From: Taenia hydatigena
Taxonomy: Eukaryota > Platyhelminthes > Cestoda > Cyclophyllidea > Taeniidae
NCBI GenBank assembly: GCA_036345935.2
Contig: JADWOT020000003.1
Location: forward strand, 22,648,509 to 22,712,508
Direction of reading: 5' to 3'
DNA: 64,000 nucleotides
Numbering within the stretch: the stretch's first letter is position 1; every line of letters starts with the position of its first letter. A program made the position numbers and the translations under genes. Of this stretch, positions 15,646 to 26,900 are shown one piece after another. Below the pieces are notes generated by a model, which did not search any database, was not told the DNA's origin, and was given only the letters and a program-made list of their open reading frames with translations.

Positions 15646-18600
15646 TCTACCCTAGCATTCTGCCTCGGGACGCTACAGATAACTTTCCTATTACTGCTCT
15701 TTTGATATACATTTGCCTTAAACTACTGTTCCTGTGTCTAACATAGAACGTTTGTCACAAAAGAAAAACTATGCTGCGCATTTGCTTGAGCAAAATCAAC
15801 AAATCTGGTTTATTTTACTTTTTATCTCATAACAAGTTGTGACACAAAGGGGGGATTTTTAAAGTTAACTTATTTATCAATTGAGATTGGGAGAGTATTC
15901 TATGGCCTATAAAAAGAATGTGATTAGGAAATACGTTAATCTTTTCACTAAATATTTTTATCTAGCAATAGTGTGGGCTTTCTTAGGCTTTAAATTTTTT
16001 TCTCATTTAGAGGCGTGCTTTTAGATTAAATCAAGGGAACCGCAAAGCCATTGCATGTGTAGTGTTCTGGCTAATAATGTTCTCTTTTGCGAGGTAACGT
16101 TGTTAAGTTGGCGATTTTTTGGCCACTTCATGTAGTCAGTGGAGAGGTTTCCAAACCAACTATATATACATGGAAAATCATCGCACCTTCTCAAATTTTC
16201 ATCAGTTTGGCATCTGCAAAACGAGGAAATCGTGAAGTGCTCCATATAACGTCTACCTCTCTTCCCTGAGTTGGACAATGAATCTCACAATCGCGGTTTA
16301 CCAACGCACCTTTAACAAGTAACACTGTCAACCAGTTAGTGGTAGTTATGGTTCTTTATTTTAATGCAAACTCTTGTATAGATCCTAAAAATATTTCGGC
16401 TCAATAGCCGTCCACTCACATCTTCCTCTAATAACAGATTAATAACTTGATTTGTCTTATTTAAAAAACACTTTTTGGCCAAAAAAGGAAAAGTTTAATT
16501 TTAGCTCCTGTCTTGCAATTAGTTTAACCAACTATTAGAACAATTTAGTACAATACTGCGAGCCGGACATTGGATTTGCTTCGATTGATCGCGCTCATTT
16601 TAACACCTTTTCCCCACAAAGAAATCCCAAAAATTCATTTTTAAAATTTATCTAGTCTCTGTTTTACTGGTCTTTATTCTCTTTTAGCATGACAGCGACG
16701 TTAAGCTCTCGCGATAGCCTAAGCAGTAGCTATCCACGCACCCTGACTCCAGTGAACCTTCCCCTCGCTGCGGTCACGGCTCGAACGCCATCGGAAAGCA
16801 ACGTTCGCGCTGTTCGAGGCAGAGAAATAACCACGCGAGGCTGTGAGAATCACCGTGAGACGGAGGATGGTGGCACTGGCGGAGCTGGTATCAGTGGAAG
16901 CAACGTTGGTGTGGGCCTGCCTCGAACTGGCATTACCTCCACTCTGCCCATATCTGCTTCTCGTGTGCCGCATCAGAATTCTCGCATGCCTACAGTGACC
17001 AGGTATTTTACTCGCTTGTCTGTGTTCCACCTTACATTTGATTTTATTTTATTAGACTGATGGGAGATCTATAACTGGTTGAGTGCAAAAACACGAATAA
17101 GTACTGCTTGCATTAGTAGAGAATCGGACAGTAAATAATTCAAGGACAAATTTTTGTATTTATGTCACATTCAACAATCTTAACTTGTCTCATTATAAGG
17201 CAAACATACTGTCTTTACTTAAGATCAGGCACAAAATTTACTCTGCTTTTCATAACCTTTGAGCTGGATTATTGAAGTACTCCTTAGCATAAAGTTTGTA
17301 CCTCTCCACAGCCCATCTCCTACTTGTGGTGCGTAGTATCAAATATTTTCTGCATAATTCACGATGGCTTTTTGATGTTCAGAGCTTTTGTTCATGAAAA
17401 ATGGTCTTCATGCTGCCACCTTTTGGTGCAGCGGGATTCACAGTCATTGGAAAGGCTTGCAGGAGTTATCACTCTTATAGATCATCAGAGGAGATTTTTA
17501 CCCCGCCAATTTATCATACCCCTTTCTGGGTCATAACGCATAAACAGTCGTCATTAGCTAATGGCTTTTTGAGCATAAAAGAACACAACTTCTTCTTTCC
17601 AAATGAATGTATGATGTGATTCGCGCTTGAATGAACGTAACAGCGCACACCGATTTACAGGTAGTTAAAAACGTTGCAGTGCCTAGCGCCATTTCCGAAG
17701 TAGTAAATAGTCAAGATTACACGGAGAAATATACATTACTAGCATAAAAAAGAGCCAGGGAGGAGTTATGGCCCACAGCGACTCAAGTGGCTGTGTATTT
17801 AAAATATCCCCTTGAGAACAGGACGGGGCGGTTAAACTATGAAGTTGTTTTTCCACACTTTTTCCTATTATCAGTGATGGCGACTGTAAAATCGTTCCAA
17901 TGCTTGCTGCCACTCAAGGTAGAGCCGCTTGTGGCGCCTGCCTCTCACACCTTCAACTTCCCAAAAGAGATCTCGGTATTACACGAACGATGCGAATTTC
18001 GCTGTTAAATCGATTTATGCATACTTAGAAGAGATCTTTTTGCTACTTTGTAACTAAAATGCGTTCCTTTTCGTTTTGTTTTGCTAAATATTACGAATTC
18101 GCATACCGTCAGTTAAAATTAATTTTGCCTGTTCTTTAATATGAATAATGGGGCGCATCTTTCAAGATAAGTAAGATTTAGCGTTTTTATTTCCTCGCCT
18201 GAAAAAGGCTTCTTGTTAATATGCGTTTCAAAAAAAATAATTTCGAGATTTACCCTAACGTATCAATAAATGAAGCAGTCTTAAAAAGTAGACTCAATTG
18301 TAAACCAACTGCGATAATCGGTTATACCTTGAGAACGCTTGCAACATGAGACTTTTTTCTGCAATACAAAGGAAAGATATGTCATCCTCCACTCATTTCC
18401 TGCCACATCAAAGCAAATCTATCATAAAATATTGGCTGATACAGATCTGTTTTTAACTTTCTCGCCTTACAAAGTTAAACTGGGTTCCAAAGCCAAACAT
18501 CTGAACCCACTTGAAGCACTGGCTCAATCCGCTTGTCGTGCTCCAAACATGACAATAAATTCTAAAGTATCGTAGTTTCTGAAAAATTTGCAGTTTCAAG

Positions 18601-21600
18601 GCTATTTGCTGGCTACCAAGCAACTTGGGGTGAGAGGAGGCTTTCGTATTTCAACATTTGTTAAGCGAACGGACGTATCATTGGTTATCTCCAAACGATT
18701 GTACTTTGTGTGGGTGTAGTGGACAACAGACAGTATTGTTCAGCATAAATTTTGAGCTGAAGGGCAAACAGTTATGACCGTCATCTTAATACGGTTGGGT
18801 GCAAACTACGCGTGTGTAAAACAACTTCTTCCAAAACATCCGTTATAGGCTAGCTAATTGAATGAGTCTGAGGTAGATTATTTGAAACTTTTACTGCAGG
18901 GTGGGATCATATTCTAAGTCTCATTCTCCATATTCCCTGGGATGAAAACGGGGTGGCTGGGATTAAAGTTCTTTCTTAACAGCCAAAATGGAAATGTTTT
19001 TTTTTTTTTTAAAATGATATGCTAGTGGATAAACTAGTGACTTGATGAAGGGATTTAATGGAGCAATTAAGGGACCTTTTGGCAGTTTCAAAGTTCATGC
19101 CACCAAAACTTTAAGAACTGTGTACTGAACAACCGAAACGTGAACCAGGTACAATGATCAAATATTTTTCTTTAAATTATTGTCACAAGAATCTACCGAG
19201 ATTTCTGCCTAAAAATCCTCTACATGGAAGTGGTTTCTAGTTCGAATCAGGCATGTGCATTTAACTATCGTCTGTTGTAAAACATGAGACTGGATGCGTT
19301 CCAATTCAGAACAGTTTTGGTTTGACTCTTTATGTCATGATTACGAAGCAAAAGCGTCCTTTGCTAAGACCTTTTAGGTTAGAGTTGATTTCGGCTTCCT
19401 GCGCTTTAACTTTGCTTGCTTGCACCGTTTAATGTATCAAAATATCGTCAATACTCTCCAATCTCTCCAAAACAAACATTTAAAGCGGGGGTTTTTTGCC
19501 CCAAATTATCATCACACAATGGTTATTCGTAAACGAATTAATGCATTTGTTCAAGCCTCTGAAGTAATTATATTTGGTTGTCAATGAATGCTTGACTAAA
19601 TTTAGAAATATTATCTTTAATCACGTGACCGATATGATTCTTAAGTAATTACTTTGCCGAATATAAAGTACGTTGTTTCCTTTTTTGATAAGTTTTTAAG
19701 TAAAAGCAGGCTGATGAGTGCGTACTTTAAGGGTGGCGTTGGTCCAAGTGAAGGAGTTGAAGGAGAATTCGCTTTCATAGTGGATTGCAAGTAAATTAGT
19801 ACAGCGTTCCCAGTTTTCGGCGGTTTTGTAAAAAGTCAAAGTAGTATCGACTTATGAATCTTACCAAGAGACAGAAGGATAGAAGACCACTAGCACGACC
19901 CAAGCACAAAGTCCCAGAGCGTGAGCACAACCTACAAAGCCCAAAGCAGTAGAAAATTTCGGGCCCCAGCTAAATGAGATACCAGATCACTGTGTAACAC
20001 ACATTGGCAGTCACAATGTAGTCGCTTGATTGAGGGCTACGCGAGAGCCAGCATCTCGATAACTCCGCCGTATGCGCAGTAAACTGCATCCAGACAGAGA
20101 AAAAGCATTGGCTTCATACCGCTCAGGACCAAAAGGCGCTCTACAATGAGGACGTATCGCATTTCAACCACCGGTCATAAAGATATTGGTCTTGAAAGGG
20201 AATTCTTTTAATGAAGTGGTTTTCACCTTCTCACCGTCTTCATATCAGTGCCGTCCAGCAGCCTTTTGCCTTTCTAGGCTCCATTCACTTGACAAAGAGT
20301 TGGAGACACTCCTTAATGCACATTCCCAGATTATTTAATTCTCTTGTCACTTCATTTGTGAATCGCATTTTGAAGAACACAGGATTGGCGTAATTACCAA
20401 AAGTTGATATCATTTTAAACCTTCTTTTGAAACTCTTCACAAGTTCGCCCACACGTAGTAGTTACCCTTCTTCTGCAACGCTAAGGTTTGGCATGCGGGC
20501 ATAGAAATCAGAATTGCTGTCCTCTGGGACTAAATTCATTTATCGTTACTGGCAACGTGGCTCCCCTCGCATTCACTGTAGCAGTTGTAGACCAAAGCAG
20601 CGTGAAGGAACACTACTAATTAATGTGCAGGAAGATCCGAGTGGCTAGGAGCACGACCCAAGGATCATGCAGATGTGTAGGCTGAGGCATTAACACTGTT
20701 CTGCCAAAATGTGAATGTAAGTTAATCGCTTAAAGATAAAAACAGCTATTTAGGAAATCTCTTTTGGTGTCGCAATTCGCTGATTGCCTCGTTGATTAGA
20801 AGAAAACAAAGCAACTATCAAATTATGGGTCATAATAGCAATTTTACTTAGAGAATGCATAATATCATTTACAATTTTCTATTTTTTATTTGTTTCCACT
20901 TTTTAGGAAGTAACCACAATTAAGTTTGAAAGCGCCTTCAAAATATTACAAATGGCAAAACTGAGTTCATTGAAATGTGCTAGAGTTAATCAAGTTAATT
21001 ATTTCCAGAGCACCACCTCAGAAGGTGTCTGCGAATCGCGACGGTCACTCATTGCTTTGCGTCAACTATCCCGAAGGCCCAGAGACCGGCTCTTCCTCCT
21101 CTATTACCACACCAACAACTGTAGCGGTTGCTGCAGGCGTAGCAGCCCGAAAACGTGTGGATTTTGCTCCCCCTCCGCCGCCACCGCCACCGCCACCGCT
21201 GCCGATACTGTTGACCTCCAACAGTCTGCCCACCTCTAAGATACGAAGCACCGCCGATACTTTCTACCAACGCCTTTATCATACCAACAGTAACGGCAAG
21301 AACGCCAATGCCAACACTAACATCACCAACAATGCAGTAGATGAGAAGGGCTACTACCTACGACCTTATCGAAATCTCCGAAACCACAACAATGGTGATT
21401 TCACAGTCATAAAGTAGGTACCTTTTAAGAACTAGAAGACCCGCATCTGTGTTGAATTGCTTTACAATTAAAGACTCCAACGTAGCGAAGTTTCTTGACT
21501 ACTTCAATCTGTTGATGTGATTTTAAGTCCAAGCCATCCATGTTTTTGTGTACTACTGGAACTCAATCAAATTCACATTCATCCCATACCATCAAATGAA

Positions 21601-23919
21601 AATTTTCTGTGCACCTTCTTCCAAACAAAGTGTTTTTTATTGCTGACTAGAGCAATTTACTAGAATTTTGCCTCAAGGGATGTTAGCTATAGGGTTTATC
21701 ATATTTTCTGTCGTAGTAGGATTTCAAGAATGCTCCTTGTTGTTTTGTAAGGGAAGTCGGTGGTTACTTATCCGCTCTTACCATTTGAATATTTGAAAGC
21801 TAACTACTTTATCACCGAGCCAATTATTTTTAATCTCTTAATGTTATTCACGAGGAAAAAAAATCTTGCGAAGGCAGTTAGCTGCATTGTCATTGACAGC
21901 CGTGATCACTCCCACTCTCATTTATTGTGAAGGCTGTGAACAAAAGAGAACCGTGTACTTTCGCTAGTTTTTTTTAATACTATCAATTATCGATGAGTGA
22001 ATTGTGGCAATGCCAGTAGCTGGGCCGAGGTACCCTTGGAGGATCGTTTAAAATTCTGTCACATCTTTTAGAGATGGGTTCCCGTTTCCCCCTCTCCCCA
22101 TTTTTTTCCTTCTGGACAGGTGGATACTGTCTGACACCCAGATCTCCTCCGTAATAATTGACCTACTTTCTCGCTTTACAAAGTGGACAAATACTTATAA
22201 TAGAAAAACTTTTTAAAGTGTCCAAATATTTCTCCTAGAATTGCAGTACTTTATCATCGAGTAAGCTAACTTACTGTCAAGTTTTTGCTAAGAGTTGGAA
22301 ATGTTATGCACAAATTCTTCGACCCTTAAATCTAAAAAAAATTTGTTAGTATCAGCAACTGTGAGAAATGTAACAGTGTGGATTTCTTTGTGGTAAGCAC
22401 CGCCTCTAACGCAGGCGTTAGGTGTTAGGAGTAGGGAGAATCTAGAAACTCTTAGGTTTCCTTCTACCGAGTGCTTTTAAATTAAAAAAAGTTAGCCACC
22501 TTGCTCCAAAATATTTTGTCTCTATTTGTTCCTCAACCCCAACGTCTTCTAAAATCCCACTTTTCTGTAGCAATACTTCAAATCAGCAGCATAAACATTT
22601 TGCGTGATGAACTTTTCTTTTTTGAAATCGTTAAAGTTGCTTGATAGTTTGGTCATCTGTTTCATGGTAGTTCCTAAAACTGCAGAAAGATGTTATTGTC
22701 AAATAATGAGCAAAATTAATGTCACGACCTCTTTGTTCTTCACTTCTTCTTTTAAGGGCTCGTCTTGAGTCATGACGCTTTGCCGCATCTGCTAGCTGGA
22801 TGGTAATTCGAGATTCTTTGAACACACCACGCACGAATGATCATATGTTTCGGCTTTTTGTATTCATTCGTAGGCAGCTCAGCGGGCTCTACTGCCATTC
22901 TCACGGTAAAGTGGATTTGCTCCTTACTATTAGCAAAATACTGTGTGTAAGGCAGAACGTCTTTCCTTCTTCTGCCATTTCTCAGGCAAGGGCGATTTCT
23001 TTGCTAGAACTGTTGTGAGCACAACCAGATGACATCAAAATTTCAAAAATCGTGTTTATTGCAGTACCTCAGTCCTCACGTAACTCATTTAACAGCAGCA
23101 ATTCTTAAATATGCAAATAGGAAAACAGTCTCAGCACTCTTTGATTTAACTGTTTAAAAAAGTGCGTGACACATTTAGTTGCATATTAAATTGGGTTTTT
23201 GCTCCAATACGAACAAATGTGCAACTGTGAGGAGGAAGCATTTTTGGAAAGGGCAAAATGGGGAAGGGGGATCGATAAAGTGCTCTCAAATTTTCTGCAC
23301 GGTTCAACCTTGTCCGATTTGTGTTTGCACATTTACATCAGACAAATATGTGGTTGCGCCACTCCTTCGATGGGCATTTCTTATGCGCAGGAAAAGTCAG
23401 CATCGAATCTCATTTGAATATATTACAGACGTGATCTTGTTTGATTAAACGTTTAGCATTATTAATGCAAAATTCTACCATGGCTTACATTGTTTTGGTA
23501 CCTTTTGAAGACTTAGTAAGACGGAACAATTTGGTACTAGCCTAAGACTTTTATCTTTGCTTAAAAACATTCCATTCACTCGTTTGTTGTTTCTGTTTTT
23601 AACTACCATGGCCTCGATTCAAAGGCAATACTGACCTATTAGAAGCTCTCTCCAAATGGCACTTATTTGATCGACTTTTTACTCTTTCATTAGGTACAAC
23701 AGCGCCAATGCTCACACTACAAATGGTCGAAATACTGGTTCTCGCGGTGCCTCCCCATCCCCTCTACTTAGTCCCAATCAGGTCGGTCGTCACCACGTGC
23801 GCAGCTCAAGTCTGAAGCCTCACGTCCCACCGATTTCCAGTAGTCCTGTTGTCTACGCCGACATACAAACCAACTCCCCTCCCGAATTTGACTATCGACC
23901 ACGAGCTAGTGTGCGTTGA
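1763..23919 (+). CDS. CDC14: CDC14 dual-specificity protein phosphatase, 5' incomplete
   Basis: CDC14 removes phosphate from proline-directed Ser/Thr sites and acts in mitotic exit, cytokinesis and cilia. Nine exons join without a phase conflict: 1763-1825, 1900-1987, 2431-2661, 6850-7189, 10787-11052, 14210-14642, 16688-17002, 21009-21413 and 23694-23919 (TGA). They give 788 residues. The first 130 or so match the second catalytic half of CDC14 closely: [16 protein letters not shown], then the FFPDG acid loop, the P-loop [11 protein letters not shown] (Cys126 to Arg132, CX5R, split by an intron after HCK) and [12 protein letters not shown]. The later motif [15 protein letters not shown] matches the conserved TQGD basic motif of vertebrate CDC14. 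The remaining 550 or so residues are Ser/Asn/Pro-rich with a ten-proline run. The N-terminal domain (about 170 residues) is not in the exons found. The catalytic part is certain; tail exons rest on phase agreement and open frames. Confidence 0.93.
2662..6849 (+). other. CDC14: CDC14 intron, 4.2 kb
   Basis: This intron interrupts the catalytic P-loop, between AAA-G and CT-GGC of the CKAG coding sequence. It has a GTAATG donor and a CTCCTTTAG acceptor. It is AT-rich, and I see no exon, RNA gene or repeat in it. Confidence 0.8.
7190..10786 (+). other. CDC14: CDC14 intron, 3.6 kb
   Basis: Donor GTGAGC follows 7189 and a T-rich tract with AATCAG precedes 10787. The alternative donor at 7166 was excluded because it would create an early stop in the next exon. 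I see nothing else here. Confidence 0.75.
11053..14209 (+). other. CDC14: CDC14 intron, 3.2 kb
   Basis: Phase-1 intron with donor GTGAGT and acceptor CTCGTTTAG. It is AT-rich with no coding-like or RNA-like segment recognised. Confidence 0.7.
15496..15677 (+). mobile_element. Solo LTR (family 1) with 5-bp target duplication
   Basis: The 182-bp unit starts TGCAGTACTTTG and ends GGGACGCTACA, the TG...CA ends of an LTR. It is bounded on both sides by GATAA (15491-15495 and 15678-15682), a 5-bp target-site duplication. The same unit occurs in either orientation at 51.8-53.9 kb, so it is a mobile repeat and not a local oddity. A dinucleotide AT tract lies inside it. There is no coding content. 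Confidence 0.85.
15618..15645. repeat. (AT)n microsatellite inside the solo LTR
   Basis: About 28 bp of alternating A and T. The other LTR copies have much shorter tracts at this point, so this copy has expanded. Confidence 0.9.
17003..21008 (+). other. CDC14: CDC14 intron, 4.0 kb
   Basis: Phase-2 intron with donor GTATTT and acceptor ATTTCCAG. The part from about 19860 to 20640 is richer in G+C than the rest and may be a decayed mobile element, but I see no conserved motif or terminal repeat. The rest is AT-rich with nothing recognised. Confidence 0.6.
21414..23693 (+). other. CDC14: CDC14 last intron, 2.3 kb
   Basis: Phase-2 intron with donor GTAGGT and acceptor TTTCATTAG. AA before it and G after it rebuild a lysine codon. 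Nothing else is recognised. Confidence 0.75.
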
Positions 23920-26900
23920 GTTCTTTTTCAAGTATTTTTTGACGCTTTGCAATCTTCAGACGTTCTATGGAATAATTTGCTCTCAAAAAAGCTTTAAAGC
24001 GCACAATTTTTAAGGTTATCTTATTAAAATTATCCCAACAAGAAATGGTAGACCAGTTAAACAGGCGAATTGCCACTGTTGCGGGAAAAATTTTTAGGCG
24101 GCAGGAAGAGTCTATTAAAGCAACTACTATTTAGACACCAGGCTTCTTTCGGGATGTCATCTTTAGTGTTTTTGCTTCTAATTTCTCGAAGTTGAACATC
24201 GGAATAGTATTAAAGTGTGATTCGCATGTTAAGGTGAGACGGTTTACGCTTATCAGCCATCTCTCCCATCAGAAGGCACCTTCTGGCAAATTCTTTTAGA
24301 CTATAGATAATACGAGATGATTTAGTGATTTTTATGTAGCTTTTATGTGGCCTTTTCAGTTCATTGTCACTTCACTACTGGCTAGCTTTTACTTTTTTAT
24401 GCAATGGACAGTTTCGGCTTCAGTTTCAATTTTTGCTTTATCTATATCAAACCATGGATTGCATACTTCTCATAAGTGCTGAACATAATCCATTTACGTA
24501 ATTTATTCCTAAATGAGTGTGAACAGGAAGTATATTCATCACAGCCATTCGCAGGGTTATTAGAAACAGAAGTGATTTTGTGTAAGTTGTTCCAGTATTT
24601 CTTTACCTGACTTTTACCGGATTCCGGAAGGAGGTTAATGAGACCTTAAAGTAATGCTGGTTGGCTGTTTCGACTGTTTTGCGCCTATCAAATTGAGGTT
24701 CTTTAAATTTAGCTCGAGTGTTCCGTGCCCCGAGTCCACGTTGATTGCTCAACCATCACACTTTAATAATTGTTTGGTGCACAAAAATGACACGACCAGA
24801 ATTCTGTAGATGAATTGATGACAAAGTGACTTTGAATTTTTGTATTTTGAGCTTATTTTCTGTGCGCTGACACAAATCCGAACATCTTTGTGCTAGTATG
24901 CTTGCTGGAGGGCTTTTTTGCAGACCGTTTTATCTTTGTGCTCCATATTTCAAGTTTAACGTAATCTCCTACTTATTTGTTTAGCAAATCTATTCGTTTG
25001 CTTAACTCCATCGGTTTTTGGTCTAAAAAACTGCACTATAGAGCGACCGTTGATTTTGATGCCTGACTGTTCGTACTACTTGTATCAGTCAGCCCCCCTG
25101 ACCTAGTCTCTGAAGGTAGCTATTATAACGTAGGACATCCGACACTGCAAACTTTCCATCCTCGAAAACCGCCAGGATTTGAATGGCCATTTATCAACCA
25201 ACTGTCCTATTCTTCTACAGGATGAAACCTATTTGAGAAGACTAACTGCTTTTGGTTTAATTGCTCAACATATTTGTTCTCCCAGTCGCACCATAGGTCG
25301 AAGCATAGAAAATGAGTACGTTTGCACCGGTAGTGCTCTCGACCTACACTACAGTCCTCTAACTTGGTAACATTTAACCAAGAAACTTAAAAAATGATTG
25401 CGCAACCCCATTGTTCCCTTTACTGTGTAACACGCTTTTTATTCAATGTTAACGATGCTGCAGTCAATGGGCCCACGGTTACCAGATAACGTGAGTTTAG
25501 CATACAAGGAAGGCACTTTTCGCACATTATGATTTGCACGAAGGCTGTATTTGCAAATATTTTCCCATCATCACCACCACTATTTGCAAAAGGTACTTCA
25601 ACTGTCATAAACTGAAGAACTAATGCAATTTGCGTGCTATGCGGCTAATTAATTGATGGAATGATTTGTGTCATTGTAACGTCATGAAGTCTTTAACGTA
25701 ACAATTGATTAATTTGGCAATGGGTCAAGTAAAGCCACTGCGGATGACTAAATGAATAATTGAAATAAGGAAGGCACTGTTAAATAAAGAAAAGTAGAAA
25801 TTTCACGACTTTATTAACAGTGAAGAAGTAATATGGCCAGCAAGTTGGAAAAATCAGTAACGCCTCAACATCTCCGTAGGCGATGGTGTCTGTCGCAAGG
25901 AGTCTGCGTATTAGCTCTTACTCCTAGTTAAAAATCAATCCTTATAATCCTATCCTCTTACCATCGTGGCTATCCATTAGGTAGGAGATAAATAGAAAAT
26001 CCTTACTTTAGAAATGTGTTGAGTACCGATCCGTAAAAATTTATTGCAAATATCCTCTGAATGCGCCTAGCTTTTATTTCACTAACTCCTGATTGTATAC
26101 CTCATTGCTTCGCTTTCCTACTCACTTATCGAATGCACTTTGAGGCACTTACTCGCCTTAACAAAGGAATCTTACTTTAAAAAGGGATGCGGATCTAGGG
26201 AGATCCTTTATTTCTGGCCGGTCTGCTGAAAGGACCGCTTTGTTGTGGCTGCTTCAATGAATGCGGAAGAGGGCAGATAATTACGGTGGTTAGATTTGGA
26301 GCTCAGGAAGTCACTCGGATGGGCGTTGCCCTTGCAGGCCTTTACTACTCTCTCCTTCTTGCTTTTAACGAGACAGTCAATTACTACTTTTTAAAACCAA
26401 ATTACTTCACAGCGTCCACTACCTTTAAAGCAAAGCTTCTGGCTTTCCTCGTGTTGACACTTCTGCTTAGACTGCACCGGGTAACTAAAAAACAGACTAG
26501 GATATATCGTAAAAACGAGGTACGGTCAGAAATTCTGTATATTATGTCCTCTAGGAGGTGAACCACATCAAAAGAATACCAATTTGAGCATCTGAGCCTT
26601 AGCCTGGACAGTGTTCCTCTACATGTTCATCGCTTATCGTGATTATATTTGCCTAAAAGCAATTTTATCAAAGGAAACCTCTATTAAGCCCAAGCTTGAG
26701 GTTAAGTGTTTTCCTTCGAAACTCGAGCTCTCTTCTCTACCAGTAATTCCTACGGATTCAAAACTTGGCGGGATGGCAAAAATAGGCTCGATATGGCGAC
26801 CAAATGGCAGTTGCTTTCTTTCTTACAACAGACTGAGCTTTGAAACTCTGCCGGAGAGATAAGGTTATTTGCCCAATCGTGTCGGATTGACCCATCGCTT

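Larger units (their letters stand above)
14643..16687 (+). other. CDC14: CDC14 intron, 2.0 kb, carries a solo LTR
   Basis: Phase-2 intron with donor GTACAT and acceptor CTCTTTTAG. Apart from the solo LTR at 15496-15677, no other feature is recognised. Confidence 0.7.

Noticed and set aside
19226..19256. GTTCGAATC resembling a tRNA T-loop
   Set aside because: No matching acceptor, D or anticodon stems around it on either strand.
26286..26561. Open frame of 91 codons with hydrophobic stretches
   Set aside because: Length is within chance for AT-rich DNA; no homology, no splice partner, no coding-like composition shift.
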